From NCBI RefSeq assembly GCF_010211765.1, contig NZ_PDWO01000017.1, positions 19,199 to 83,198 of the forward strand: DNA of 64,000 bases. Direction: 5' to 3'. The translations under genes and the position numbers were made by a program. The notes under the pieces were generated by a model that searched no databases, had not been told where the DNA came from, and was given only the letters and a program-made list of their open reading frames with translations. Positions 44,522 through 53,653 of this stretch are shown here, in pieces; within the stretch, counting starts at the first letter, position 1; every line of letters starts with the position of its first letter. The stretch is from Pseudoxanthomonas kaohsiungensis (GTDB lineage Bacteria > Pseudomonadota > Gammaproteobacteria > Xanthomonadales > Xanthomonadaceae).

Positions 44522-45706
44522 GTGATCGCCATGGGCGCGCTGAAGTTCGAAGGATTCGCACCGCGCTGGTTCCGGCTCGCGCCCGACTCGGTGCTGATGC
44601 AGAGCCAGTGTCGTGGCGCGCCCGCCTGGGCCGAGTACGTCCACCTGCTGTGGACGATGTGGGTGTTCGTGACCCCGGTGTTCACCCCGCAGGGTTACGA
44701 CGCGCGCTGGTGGCTGCTGACCGCGGTGTCCTACCCGCTGTTCATCGCCCTCTATGTCGGCACCCTGGCGCTGCCGGCACGCCGGGTCCGCGCCTGTGCG
44801 ATCGGCATGATGCTGCTGTGCCTGCTGCTGTTGCCCTGGTATCCGGGTGGCATGAGCTACTTCGTGTTCGGCTGCGTGATGCTCGGCGCGCATCCCTGGC
44901 GCAACGGCTGGCGCTATGCGGCGGCCCTGCTGCTGGCCAACGTCGTGCTGCTGGTGTCCGCCCGCTCGATCGGCTACCCGTGGTCGGCGGTGGTGTGGTT
45001 GCCGGTGACCACGCTGGTGGTCGGCCTGCTGGTCCACGTCGAGCGCCAGCGCCACCGCAAGGACGCCCAGCTGCGCCTGTCGCAGGAAGAGGTGCGCCGT
45101 CTGGCCACCACCGCCGAGCGCGAACGCATCGGCCGCGACCTGCACGACCTGCTCGGCCACACCCTGTCGCTGGTCGCGCTCAAGGCCGACCTCGCCGGCC
45201 GCCTGCTGGACAGCGACCCGCGCGCGGCCCGGCGCGAGATCGGCGAGCTGGGCCAGGTCGCGCGCGATGCTCTGGCCCAGGTGCGGCGCGCGGTCACCGG
45301 CATCCGCGCCGCCGAGCTGGCGGCCGAACTGGCCGCGGCCAAGGTGCTGCTGGAAGGCGAGGGCGTGTCGCTGTCGGTCGACGCGCACACCGACGACCTG
45401 CCGCCGGCGCAGGAGACCGTGCTGGCCCTGTGCGTGCGCGAAGCGGTGACCAACATCCACCGGCATGCGCGCGCCAGCGCGGTGCGGATCAGCCTGCGCC
45501 GGCAGGCGCAGCACTGGCGGCTGCAGGTCGAGGACGACGGGCGTGGCGGCGCGATCCGCCCCGGCAACGGCCTCGCCGGCATGCGCGAGCGGCTGCAGGC
45601 GCTGGGCGGCAGCCTGTCGATCGAGCCCGCGTCGCCGCGCGGCACGCGGCTGGCGGCCGAACTGCCGCACTGGTCGGCGGTCGCCGCCGAACCGGCCCAC
45701 CCGTAG
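44522..45706 (+). CDS. DesK/NarX-type membrane histidine kinase
   Basis: 394 residues (GTG 44522; ATG 44531 is an alternative). Five or six spans fill about residues 35-175 with no extracytoplasmic domain, as in DesK. The HisKA_3 box is ERERIGRDLHDLLGHTLSLV near 200; the HATPase_c part has AVTNIHRHARAS and GNGLAGMRERLQALGG. A sensor of membrane state or of a membrane-active compound is the likely role. It follows the permease gene by four bases. The regulator gene lies 270 bases further on, beyond a REP pair. Confidence 0.93.
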   Translation: MIAMGALKFEGFAPRWFRLAPDSVLMQSQCRGAPAWAEYVHLLWTMWVFVTPVFTPQGYDARWWLLTAVSYPLFIALYVGTLALPARRVRACAIGMMLLCLLLLPWYPGGMSYFVFGCVMLGAHPWRNGWRYAAALLLANVVLLVSARSIGYPWSAVVWLPVTTLVVGLLVHVERQRHRKDAQLRLSQEEVRRLATTAERERIGRDLHDLLGHTLSLVALKADLAGRLLDSDPRAARREIGELGQVARDALAQVRRAVTGIRAAELAAELAAAKVLLEGEGVSLSVDAHTDDLPPAQETVLALCVREAVTNIHRHARASAVRISLRRQAQHWRLQVEDDGRGGAIRPGNGLAGMRERLQALGGSLSIEPASPRGTRLAAELPHWSAVAAEPAHP

Positions 45707-45778
45707 CGCGCGGGGCTCTGCGCTGCCGCCACCACGTGCGCAGGCCCACCCGTGATCGCCGCGCACGTTCCGCCTTGT

Positions 45779-45921
45779 GTAGGAGCCCATCCTCATGGGC
45801 GACCCCGCGCGGCCGGCACGGAAAGGCCATCGCCGATGGCCGCGGCATGGCATGGCATGCCGCGGCGCGGTCGGTGGCCTGGTCCGGCCTTGTCGGGTCG
45901 CCCATAAAGATAGGCTCCTAC
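45779..45921. repeat. GTAG REP pair between kinase and regulator genes
   Basis: Forward copy from 45779 (GTAGGAGCCCATCCTCATGG and on) and inverted copy at 45894-45921 with two base changes (CCCATAAAGATAGG). They lie in the 270-base gap inside the two-component operon, where a stem could set the relative amounts of the upstream and downstream messages. Confidence 0.85.
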
Positions 45922-45976
45922 GGGGATGGCGCCTTTGCTACCGTCACGCCATGACCGAGACGCCACGCCACCGCCG

Positions 45977-46579
45977 ATGATCCGCGTCCTGCTGGCCGAA
46001 GACCAGGCCATGGTCCGCGGCGCGCTGGCCGCGCTGCTGGGCATGGAGGCGGACATCGAGGTCGTCGGCGCGGTGGCCGACGGCGAGAGCGCGTGGCGCG
46101 AGCTGCAGCGGCTGCAGCCGGACGTGCTGGTCACCGACATCGAGATGCCGGGCCTGACCGGCCTGGAGCTGGCCCAGCGCATCGCCCGCCACGAGCTTCC
46201 GGTCAAGGTGGTGATCGTCACCACCTTCGCCCGCGCCGGCTTCCTGCGCCGCGCGCTGGAGGCCGGCGTGGTCGGCTACCTGCTCAAGGACGCCCCGGCC
46301 GAGCGCCTGGCCGAAGCGCTGCGCAAGGTGCGCCATGGCGGCCGCGCGATCGACCCGGAACTGGCGGTGGAAGCCTGGGGCGAAGCCGATCCGCTCAACG
46401 ACCGCGAGCGCCAGGTGCTGCGCCTGGCCGGCGAGGGCCGCACCTCCGGCGAGATTGCCGCCCAGCTCAACCTCTCCCAGGGCACCGTGCGCAACTACCT
46501 GTCCGAGGCGATCGGCAAGCTCGGCGCCGGCAACCGGATCGAGGCCGCCCGCCTGGCCCGCCAAAAGGGCTGGCTGTAG
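45977..46579 (+). CDS. DesR/NarL-family response regulator
   Basis: 200 residues. The receiver has LLAEDQAMVRGALAALLGME, VTDIEMPGLTG with the phosphorylated Asp near 54, the Thr of VIVTTFARAG and the Lys of YLLKDAPAERLAEAL. The LuxR-type HTH near 135-195 reads LNDRERQVLRLAGEGRTSGE, then QGTVRNYLSEAIGKLGA. Partner of the DesK-like kinase upstream. Its stop TAG (46577-46579) lies in the GTAG of a REP element. Confidence 0.95.
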   Translation: MIRVLLAEDQAMVRGALAALLGMEADIEVVGAVADGESAWRELQRLQPDVLVTDIEMPGLTGLELAQRIARHELPVKVVIVTTFARAGFLRRALEAGVVGYLLKDAPAERLAEALRKVRHGGRAIDPELAVEAWGEADPLNDRERQVLRLAGEGRTSGEIAAQLNLSQGTVRNYLSEAIGKLGAGNRIEAARLARQKGWL

Positions 46580-46891
46580 GAGCCCATCCTCATGGGCGAC
46601 CCGACGCCGTCGCCGGGAGCCGCATTCCAGCGCGCGGTCAAAGCCCATTGCGCCGCACGCGGCACGTTCGATGCCGCGATGTCCGACACCCTCGGGTCGC
46701 CGATCAATCGGCTCCTACACGAATCCCGGCGTAAGCTGCCGGCCGTGTTGTAGGAGCCCATCTCATGGGCGACCCGACGCCGTCTCTTGGCGCTGCGTTA
46801 AACGGCGCCATCAAAGAGCCCTGCGTCATCCGCGTCGCGTTCAACGCCGGGATGCCCGATGCCCTCGGGTCGCCGATGAATCGGCTCCCAC
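46576..46891. repeat. Two tandem REP-pair modules
   Basis: Module 1 (46576-46719) and module 2 (46750-46891) each start with GTAGGAGCCCATC and a GGGCGACCCGACGCCGTC segment and end with an inverted GGGTCGCCGAT half closing in CTCCTAC or CTCCCAC. Spacers of about 90 bases are partly alike. This fills the 345-base gap between the convergent regulator and M17 peptidase genes, which otherwise shows no gene. Confidence 0.85.
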
Positions 46892-46924
46892 ACAGGAACT
46901 ACGCCGGATCGGGTGATCCCCGCC

Positions 46925-48292
46925 CTACCCGTAGCGCGCCTTCAGCAATGCCCAGGCCGAGCGCAGCCCCAGTGCTTCGCCGCCGGCAGGACGGCCGGGG
47001 CGGCTGCTGTCGTTCCAGGCGTAGGTGTCCAGGTGCGCCCACGGCGTGCCACCGGGCACGAACCGCTCCAGGTACAGCGCCGCGGTCACCGCGCCGGCCA
47101 TGCGCGAGCCGGCGTTGGCGAGGTCGGCGACATTGCTGGTCAGGTAGCGCAGGTACGGGCGCCACAGCGGCATGCGCCACACCGGATCGCGGGTCCGCTC
47201 GCCGCTGGCGATCCAATCGGCCGCCAGCGCGTCATCGTTGGCGAACAGCGCCGGCAGGTCCGGGCCCAGCGCGATCCGCGCCGCGCCGGTGAGGGTGGCG
47301 AAATCGACGATCAACGCCGGCTTCTGTTCGCCGGCATAGGTGAGGGCGTCGCACAGGATCACCCGGCCCTCGGCGTCGGTGTTGTCGATCTCCACGCTGA
47401 CCCCGGCGCGGGTGGCGATCACCTCGCCCGGGCGGAACGCGTCCGGGCCGATCGCGTTCTCCACCGCCGGCACCAGCAGGCTCAGCCGCACCGGCAGCTT
47501 GCGCGACATCACCAGCGCGGCCAGCGCCAGCGCGTGCGCGGCGCCACCCATGTCCTTCTTCATGTTGCGCATGCCGTCGGCCGGCTTGATGTCCAGCCCG
47601 CCGGTGTCGAAGCACACGCCCTTGCCGACCAGCACCACGTGCGGGTGCGAGGGGTCGCCCCAGCGCAGCTCGATCAGCCGCGGCGCGCGGTGCGAGGCGC
47701 GGCCGACCGCATGGATCGCCGGGAAGTTGTGCGCCAGCAGCGATTCGCCGGCGACCACCTCGACATGCGCGCCGTGTTCGGCGGCCAGCTCGCGGGCGAT
47801 CGCTTCCAGGTGCTGCGGGCCCATGTCCTGGGTCGGCGTGTTGACCCAGTCGCGCACGCGCATGGTCGCCAGCAGCACGTCCAGCGCTTCGCCATCGAGT
47901 TGCGGCAGGCGCAGCCGCGCCGGCGCGCGCGGCGGGTTCTTGTAGCGCTCGAAGCGGTAGCTGCCCAGGCCCCAGCCCAGCTGCAGCGCCGCGCGTTGTT
48001 CCGGAGCCAGGTCGGCCGCCGGCGCCCAGGCGCCGGACGGCAGCGCGGTCGGCGCATGCGCGTAGCTCCACGGATCCAGCGGATCGCCGATGCCGACGAT
48101 CGCCCCGGCGATGCCGCCCTCGCCCGGCAGCAGCGCCACCGAGCCCGGCGCGGGTTGGAACTCCTGCGCATCCAGCCACGCCGACACCGCCGCCGGCTGC
48201 GCCGAGCGCCAGGCGCCGTAGCCGTCGCGGTCGAGCAGGTGCAGCGGCAGCGCGGAACTGCCGGGGTCGGCGTAATGGGCGTTGTGGTTCAT
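46925..48292 (-). CDS. M17 (leucyl) aminopeptidase family protein
   Basis: 455 residues. The two-metal site is seen in GKGVCFDTGGLDIKPADGMR near 245 and NTDAEGRVILCDALTYAG near 325; MKKDMGGAA supplies the family's Lys and Asp. The N-terminal domain is divergent, as usual. A cytosolic aminopeptidase (PepA/PepB-like) working on peptides from protein turnover. Its ATG overlaps the stop of the HAD gene by four bases, so the two are co-translated. Confidence 0.93.
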   Translation of the reverse strand: MNHNAHYADPGSSALPLHLLDRDGYGAWRSAQPAAVSAWLDAQEFQPAPGSVALLPGEGGIAGAIVGIGDPLDPWSYAHAPTALPSGAWAPAADLAPEQRAALQLGWGLGSYRFERYKNPPRAPARLRLPQLDGEALDVLLATMRVRDWVNTPTQDMGPQHLEAIARELAAEHGAHVEVVAGESLLAHNFPAIHAVGRASHRAPRLIELRWGDPSHPHVVLVGKGVCFDTGGLDIKPADGMRNMKKDMGGAAHALALAALVMSRKLPVRLSLLVPAVENAIGPDAFRPGEVIATRAGVSVEIDNTDAEGRVILCDALTYAGEQKPALIVDFATLTGAARIALGPDLPALFANDDALAADWIASGERTRDPVWRMPLWRPYLRYLTSNVADLANAGSRMAGAVTAALYLERFVPGGTPWAHLDTYAWNDSSRPGRPAGGEALGLRSAWALLKARYG

Positions 48293-49056
48293 GTGGCGTG
48301 GTCTCGGTTGTCGGCCCGCGCCGGGGCGCCGGCGGCGGCAGTCGGCGCGGTGGGGCGATCGGGCATGTGCGCGTCCAGCCAGTCGGCCAGCGCGGTGAGG
48401 GTGGTGAACTGCAGGTCGGGCACGATCTCCTCGTGCTGCCAGGTGCGGTCCTCGCGGTTGATCCAGCAGCTGCGCAGCCCGGCGCGCGCGGCGCCAGCCA
48501 CGTCCATCTCGATGTGGTCGCCCACGTGCAGCACCTCGCCGTGGCCGCAGCCCAGCCGCGCGCAGGCGGCGTGGAAGATGCTGGCCTGCGGCTTGGCCGC
48601 GCCGTGCTCGCGCGCGCCGAGCTGGAACGCGAACAGGTGGGCGATGCCGACCCGCTCCAGGTCGGCGTTGCCGTTGCTGAGCGCCGCTACCGGCACCCGC
48701 GCGGCGATCCGGGCCAGGCCGTCGAGCGCGTCGGGGTAGTACTCGACCTGGTTGCGCGCGGCGTAGAACGCCTCGTAGGCCGGTTCGAGCAGGTCCAGCG
48801 ACGCGCCGCTGGCCTCCAGCGCCTCGCGCAGGGTCAGCCGGCGCAGCGCCGAGAGGTCGTGGTGCAGGTGCGGGTGCTCGCGGAAGGAGCGCTCGCGCAG
48901 TTCGCGCATCGCCGCCACCGGGTACATCGCCGCGGTGGCCGGGCTGTGCTCGAGCATCCAGTCGTGCAGCACCTGGTCGATGCGCGCGCCGATCGGCGCG
49001 AACGGCCACAGGGTGTCGTCGAGGTCGAGGGTGATGGCGCGGACGGTGAAGCTCAC
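48289..49056 (-). CDS. HAD-superfamily hydrolase (YigB-like)
   Basis: 255 residues from the GTG at 49056. HAD motif I is ITLDLDDTLWPF, motif II is AALSNGNAD, the motif III Lys is in GAAKP and motif IV is VLHVGDHIEMDVAGAARAGL. The helical cap lies between motifs I and II. YigB-type enzymes dephosphorylate small substrates such as FMN; the substrate here is not fixed. First gene of a two-gene unit with the M17 peptidase. The frame is open further upstream but crosses REP sequence. Confidence 0.9.
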   Translation of the reverse strand: MSFTVRAITLDLDDTLWPFAPIGARIDQVLHDWMLEHSPATAAMYPVAAMRELRERSFREHPHLHHDLSALRRLTLREALEASGASLDLLEPAYEAFYAARNQVEYYPDALDGLARIAARVPVAALSNGNADLERVGIAHLFAFQLGAREHGAAKPQASIFHAACARLGCGHGEVLHVGDHIEMDVAGAARAGLRSCWINREDRTWQHEEIVPDLQFTTLTALADWLDAHMPDRPTAPTAAAGAPARADNRDHAT

Positions 49057-49065
49057 CGGGGCATT

Positions 49066-49255
49066 GTAGAGCCGGGCCCGCCCGGCCGCGACGTTGCGTC
49101 CAACCAGGCCACGGACGTAGAGCCGGGCTTGCCCGGCTGCTTTGGGGGCGCAAGCGGCGCAGCGGGGCAAGCCCCGCTCTACGTGGGGCGCGAGGGAGCA
49201 GCGGGGCAAGCCCCGCTCTACGGTGCGGGGAGCAGCGGGGCAGGGTCCGCTCTAC
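49066..49255. repeat. Array of five GTAG-type REP elements
   Basis: Two forward copies of an AGCCGGGC-stem variant start at 49066 and 49117. Three inverted copies of the AGCGGGGC type end in CTCTAC at about 49182, 49221 and 49255. They occupy nearly the whole gap between the HAD and AI-2E family genes, so the HAD promoter must lie within or beyond them. Confidence 0.85.
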
Positions 49256-49268
49256 GGAGCTGGCGCGC

Positions 49269-50390
49269 TCACTCGAGCAGCCGCGCCCAGCCGCCCATGC
49301 CTTCCACGTGCTCCAGCACCAGCTTCACGCAGACCAGCAGCGGCACCGACAGCAGCAGGCCGATGATCCCCCACATCCACCCGAACAGCATCAGCGCCAG
49401 GATCAGCACCAGCGGCGACAGCGCCATCCGCCGCCCGAGCACGATCGGGGTGACGATCTGCCCCTCGATCGTGTGCAGCACCAGGTACGCCAGCGCCGGC
49501 AGCAGCGAACGCCAGGTGTCGTCGAAGGCGACGAAGCCGACCAGCAGCATCATGCACATGCCGATCAGCGGCCCCACGTATGGGGCATAGTTGAGCAGCA
49601 TCACCGCCGTGCCCCACAGCAGCGCCTCCTGCGCCTGGAAATCCAGCAGGTAGAGGATTCCGGCGAAGGCCAGGCCGACCACCGCGTTGATCAGGCTGAT
49701 GGTCAGCACGTAGCGCGAGACCTCGCGCTCGATGCCGTGCAGGATCTCCACCGTGAACTTCTTCTGCTGGCGCCCGGGCAGCAGCGCGATCGCGTTGCGC
49801 TGCAGGTTCTCGCCATAGACCATGAAGAAGAACGTCAGCAGCACCACCGCCAGCACCGAGGCGGCCATCTGCGGGGTGCGGGTCAGCGCCGCGTACGGGT
49901 CGTCGACCCGGGTGCGCACCACTTCGACCTTGCGGTTGGTTTCGCCGGCGGCCGCGCGCGCCATGTCCTCGGCGATGCGGTTGGCCTCGTGCATAGGCCG
50001 GGTCAGGTCCTGCAGCTGGCGGCCGAGCTTGCGCGCCTCGCGTGGCGCCTGCTCGGCCCATTCGGCCGCCGGCGCGGCCAGCTGCACCGCCAGGGCACCG
50101 GCGCCGGCGAGCCCGGCGACCAGCACCAGCACCGCGGCCAGGAAGCGCGGCACGTACAGGCGCCGCAGCAGCCGGATCAACGGGTTGCCGATCAGGGCGA
50201 AGAACGCCGCCAGCAGCACCGGCAGGATCACGTCCTGCGCCGCCCACAGGGTGAACCCCACCGCCAGCGTGGCCAGCACCACCAGCGCGGTGGAGGCGCG
50301 CGGCCGCGGCCGCGGCAGGTGCGCGTCGATCGGGACCGGCAGCGGTTCGACCGGCTCGGCGGCAGGCGGCAGGGGCGTGGACTCGGTCAT
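49269..50390 (-). CDS. AI-2E family transporter
   Basis: 373 residues with about eight spans: two N-terminal groups (STALVVLATLAVGFTLWAAQ; ILPVLLAAFFALIGNPLIRL), a central soluble part with QLQDLTRPMHEANRIAEDMA, and the conserved end LINAVVGLAFAGILYLLDF, NYAPYVGPLIG, LHTIEGQIVTPIVLGRRMAL. The family (TqsA/PerM/YdiK) includes an autoinducer-2 exporter and sodium/proton antiporters, so the substrate should not be assumed. It is 60 bases downstream of the hypothetical gene at 50451-50906 in the same direction. Confidence 0.92.
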   Translation of the reverse strand: MTESTPLPPAAEPVEPLPVPIDAHLPRPRPRASTALVVLATLAVGFTLWAAQDVILPVLLAAFFALIGNPLIRLLRRLYVPRFLAAVLVLVAGLAGAGALAVQLAAPAAEWAEQAPREARKLGRQLQDLTRPMHEANRIAEDMARAAAGETNRKVEVVRTRVDDPYAALTRTPQMAASVLAVVLLTFFFMVYGENLQRNAIALLPGRQQKKFTVEILHGIEREVSRYVLTISLINAVVGLAFAGILYLLDFQAQEALLWGTAVMLLNYAPYVGPLIGMCMMLLVGFVAFDDTWRSLLPALAYLVLHTIEGQIVTPIVLGRRMALSPLVLILALMLFGWMWGIIGLLLSVPLLVCVKLVLEHVEGMGGWARLLE

Positions 50391-50450
50391 GCGGCGCGGG
50401 CTCGGTCGAGCGGCCGGAACCGCCGGCCGGCAACGCGTGGGAGGGAAGGA

Positions 50451-50906
50451 TCAGCGTTCGGAAACTTCGGTGGCCGCTTCGGCCGGCGACGGTGCCCGCA
50501 CCCGCTGCCCATCGCCGGGCGCGGCGACTGTCGCCGCGGGCGCGGTACCCGCGGCCGGCACCGGTCCGGCCGCACCGGACTGGACCGCGGCTTCGGCGGC
50601 GACATCGGCGGCGGCATCGGCCGCCTCGCCCGCCTCTTCTGACGCGGCGGCCGCGCGCAGCGAGGCGAGCATGGTCGAGACCGTGCCCAGCATCTGCAGC
50701 CAGCGCGCACCGCCCACCTTGGACAGTGGTTCGGCGCGGCCGACCAGGAACCCCGACAGCAGGCCGGCGACCACGATCCGCCCCGGCGTCCAGCCGCGGC
50801 GCCAGGCCTCGCGGAATACCTGCCGGTGCGAGTACGCGCGGTCCATGCACGACTCCACCCGCGTTTCGGCGCGCTCGACCCGCTGCCGCAGCACTTCGAA
50901 CCTCAT
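50451..50906 (-). CDS. Hypothetical protein of the holin/DUF883 operon
   Basis: 151 residues. A basic, helical N-terminal half (MRFEVLRQRVERAETRVESC, then REAWRRGWTPGRIVVAGLLS) is followed by a segment that could insert in a membrane and an Ala-rich, low-complexity tail. I do not recognise a named family. Its ATG overlaps the stop of the holin-like gene by four bases; position in the operon suggests a role at the inner membrane. Confidence 0.65.
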   Translation of the reverse strand: MRFEVLRQRVERAETRVESCMDRAYSHRQVFREAWRRGWTPGRIVVAGLLSGFLVGRAEPLSKVGGARWLQMLGTVSTMLASLRAAAASEEAGEAADAAADVAAEAAVQSGAAGPVPAAGTAPAATVAAPGDGQRVRAPSPAEAATEVSER

Positions 50907-51460
50907 CGCGGCGGCTCCTGCGCAGGCGTGGCCGCGGTGGTCACCGAGGCGGCGACCGCGTCGGCGCGCGGCGCCGGGTCATCTCCGATGCCGGTGCCGC
51001 TGCCGGCGTCGCCCGGCGGCTCATCAAGGTCGTCGCCGTGCTCGTCGAACAGACCCATGCGGCTGAGCTGGCGGCGGGTGGCGTGCAGGCCCATGTAGTC
51101 GAAGAAGCGCGAAGTGCGCCACGCCGCCAGCGCGGTGATGCACAGGTTGAACACCGCCGCGATGCTCAGCGAGGCCAGCCACGACAGGCCGAAGCGCTGC
51201 ATCAGCGCCACCCCCGCGGCGGTGGCCAGCAGCCAGGCCGAGGCGCCGAACACGATCGCCACCCCGGCCCAGGCGATGCCGCGGCCCAGCGCGCTGCGGG
51301 CCAGGGCCAGGTCGGCCGAGACCAGCGCGCGCAGCGCGCGCAGCGAATCGCGGGTGGCGCCCAGCGAGGCCTTGCCGGCCTCGCCGATCGTGCGCAGGGT
51401 CTCGTCCAGCGGCGGCGCACCCGCGCCGCCGGGCGGGCCCGGGCGTTCCCCTTCGCTCAT
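50903..51460 (-). CDS. Phage-holin-3-6-like membrane protein
   Basis: 185 residues. An amphipathic N-terminal part (ALRALVSADLALARSALGRG) precedes two spans (GVAIVFGASAWLLATAAGVA; LSIAAVFNLCITALAAWRTS) and a disordered acidic tail. This fits the PF07332-type proteins annotated as putative holins but found in chromosomal envelope operons with DUF883 proteins, as here. No other phage gene is near, so a phage origin is not supported. Confidence 0.75.
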   Translation of the reverse strand: MSEGERPGPPGGAGAPPLDETLRTIGEAGKASLGATRDSLRALRALVSADLALARSALGRGIAWAGVAIVFGASAWLLATAAGVALMQRFGLSWLASLSIAAVFNLCITALAAWRTSRFFDYMGLHATRRQLSRMGLFDEHGDDLDEPPGDAGSGTGIGDDPAPRADAVAASVTTAATPAQEPPR

Positions 51461-51476
51461 CGCCGCGACGACCGGA

Positions 51477-51836
51477 TCAGCGGTCGCGGCGGGTCAGCGC
51501 GGCGACCAGCCAGCCCGCGGCGAAGGCCACGCCGAACGAGGCCAGCGGACGCTCGCGGATCAGCTCCGAGGCGCTGTCGATCAGGTCGCGGCCCTTGTCC
51601 ATCAGCGCGTCCATCTGCTCGCGCGCGGCATCGCCACCGAGTTCGGCCGCGGCCAGCCCGGCCAACGCGCTGTCGGCCAGTTCGGCCTTGACGTTGGCAC
51701 GGCCCAGGCGCAGCTCGTCGCCGGCGGCGCTGCCGGCCCCCTTGATCGCCTCGCCGGCGGCGCCGGCGGCGGCCTTCAGGTGCGAACCGGCTTCGGCCAG
51801 GTTCTCTTTCATGTTCTCGGTGGAGGTCGGGGTCAT
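51477..51836 (-). CDS. DUF883/ElaB-YqjD-like membrane protein
   Basis: 119 residues. A long Ala/Lys/Glu-rich helix (ENLAEAGSHLKAAAGAAGEA) ends in a C-terminal membrane span (LASFGVAFAAGWLVAALTRR) with two closing arginines. The E. coli relatives YqjD and ElaB are tail-anchored, stationary-phase proteins that bind ribosomes at the membrane. First gene of the operon with the holin-like and hypothetical genes; AGGAG precedes the ATG at 51836. Confidence 0.82.
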   Translation of the reverse strand: MTPTSTENMKENLAEAGSHLKAAAGAAGEAIKGAGSAAGDELRLGRANVKAELADSALAGLAAAELGGDAAREQMDALMDKGRDLIDSASELIRERPLASFGVAFAAGWLVAALTRRDR

Positions 51837-51993
51837 CGGGGTTCTCCTCGTGGACGTGCGATAGACGTGCGGTGGGGGGCGACGCCGGTATGGCGTGACG
51901 TGGCCATGGAACCACGGGCCCGGTGTAGGTCCCGTTACGGCTCCAACGCAAATACCGGCCGACCGCTCCGGCCGACGGCCCCGCGGCGCCGCC

Positions 51994-53466
51994 TCACTGC
52001 ATCAGCAGCCGGCCCTGCACGTTACCGCGGGTGACCAGCAGGACCAACTGCTGCGGCGCCTGCGCCAGGCTCGAACGCAGCGCCGGCAGGTCGGCGACCG
52101 GGCCGGCGGTGGTGGCCACGATCACGTCGCCCGGGCGCAACTGGTTGCGCGCGGCGCGGCTGCCCGGCTGCACGTCCTCCACCAGCACGCCGCCGCGGCC
52201 GCGCGCCTGGCGCTGGGCTTCGGGCAGCTCGGCCAGGCGCGCGCCGGCCAGGCGCGGATCCACCGCGCCGCCATCGAGCGCGCGCGGCTGCTCGCGCAGG
52301 GTCGCGCTGAGGGTCAGGGTCTTGCCGTCGCGCAGCACCTGCAGCGGCACCCGCTCGCCGACCGGCTGCAGGCCTTCGAAGTTGTGCAGCGCGAACGGGT
52401 CGGCGATGCGCTGGTCGCCGGCGCCGATGATCACGTCGCCCGGCCGGATGCCCGCCGCCGCCGCGCCCGAACCGGCGTACACCTGGGTCACCAGCGCGCC
52501 CTGCTGGCCCTCGGCCAGGCCCAGGCTGCGCGCCAGGCGCGCGTCCAGCGCCTGGGCGTCGATGCCCAGGGTGCCGCGGCGCACCTCGCCGGTGGTCACC
52601 AGCTGCTGGACCACGTCGCGGGCCAGGTTGGACGGGATCGCCAGGCCCAGGCCGATGTTGCCGGCCATGCTGCCCTGCGGGTTGAGGCTGGCGGTGTTGA
52701 TGCCGACCAGCTCGCCGCGCAGGTTGACCAGCGCGCCGCCGGAGTTGCCCGGGTTGATCGAGGCGTCGGTCTGGATGAAGTTCTGGTAGCCCAGCCCGCG
52801 GATGCCGCTGCGGCCCACCGCCGACACAATTCCCGAGGTCACCGTCTGGTTGAGGCCGAACGGGTTGCCGATGGCCACCACGTAGTCGCCCACCTGCAGC
52901 CGGCCGCTGTCGCCCAGCGGCAGGCCGGCCAGGTTCTCGGCCGGGATCCGGATCAGGGCCACGTCGGTGTCGCGGTCCGAGCCGAGGAACTCGGCCTTGA
53001 GGGTGCGGCCGTCGGCCAGGGTCACCGAGACATCGTCGGCGCCCTCGATCACGTGGTGGTTGGTCAGCACGTAGCCGCGGGCGGCGTCGATGATCACGCC
53101 CGAGCCCAGCGACTCGTTGATCCGCTCCTGCGGCACCTGCGGGAACAGGCGCCGGAACATCGGGTCGTCGAAGAACGGGTTGCGCACCTTCACCCGCTGC
53201 TTGGTGTGCACGCTCACCACCGCCGGCATCACCTGCTTGAGCATCGGCGCCAGCGAGGGCAGGGCCTGGCCGTCGATCGCCGCCGGCAGCGCCGCGGCGG
53301 CCGCCGGCAGCGGCAGCGGCGCCGGAGCCGGCGCGAGCGGGGCCACCGGGGCCGGCGCCGGGTTCGCCTCGGCGCGGTTGTCCAGCAGTCCGTCCAACGC
53401 GGTGGCGGCGAAGCCGCCGAAGGCGGCGGCGCAGGTCAGGGCGAGCAGGGTGGCAGCGGGACGCAT
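51994..53466 (-). CDS. Do/DegP-family periplasmic serine protease
   Basis: 490 residues. Signal peptide MRPAATLLALTCAAAFGGFA, an Ala/Pro linker, then a trypsin-like domain with His in LTNHHVIEGADD, Asp in DRDTDVALIRI and Ser in GNSGGALVN, followed by two PDZ domains (GALVTQVYAGSGAAAAGIRP; GVLVEDVQPGSRAARNQLRP). This is an intact DegP/DegQ/MucD-type protease-chaperone for envelope quality control. The ATG at 53466 has GAGGAA nine bases before it. Confidence 0.95.
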   Translation of the reverse strand: MRPAATLLALTCAAAFGGFAATALDGLLDNRAEANPAPAPVAPLAPAPAPLPLPAAAAALPAAIDGQALPSLAPMLKQVMPAVVSVHTKQRVKVRNPFFDDPMFRRLFPQVPQERINESLGSGVIIDAARGYVLTNHHVIEGADDVSVTLADGRTLKAEFLGSDRDTDVALIRIPAENLAGLPLGDSGRLQVGDYVVAIGNPFGLNQTVTSGIVSAVGRSGIRGLGYQNFIQTDASINPGNSGGALVNLRGELVGINTASLNPQGSMAGNIGLGLAIPSNLARDVVQQLVTTGEVRRGTLGIDAQALDARLARSLGLAEGQQGALVTQVYAGSGAAAAGIRPGDVIIGAGDQRIADPFALHNFEGLQPVGERVPLQVLRDGKTLTLSATLREQPRALDGGAVDPRLAGARLAELPEAQRQARGRGGVLVEDVQPGSRAARNQLRPGDVIVATTAGPVADLPALRSSLAQAPQQLVLLVTRGNVQGRLLMQ

Positions 53467-53653
53467 CGGGCCGGATTCCTCGACGGGCAGGGGGTTTGGC
53501 GGGGGGTTCTCATGAACCTGAACGAGTCTGCTGCGGCCGGTTTTAACAGCCGGTGAAGTAGCGTCTGCAGGGCCTGGCTGCCGCTCCGCCCGGCCTTTCC
53601 ACGGCCCTCGCGCCCACCCCGCTGGAACACTGCAAACCCGGTCACGCAAGTGG

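Noticed and set aside
49066..49255. Open frames extending the HAD gene upstream through the REP array
   Set aside because: The added residues are only translated REP sequence; GTG 49056 begins at the conserved HAD strand.
50903..51460. Prophage remnant suggested by the holin-like gene
   Set aside because: No integrase, structural or lysis genes nearby; such proteins are common in chromosomal DUF883 operons.
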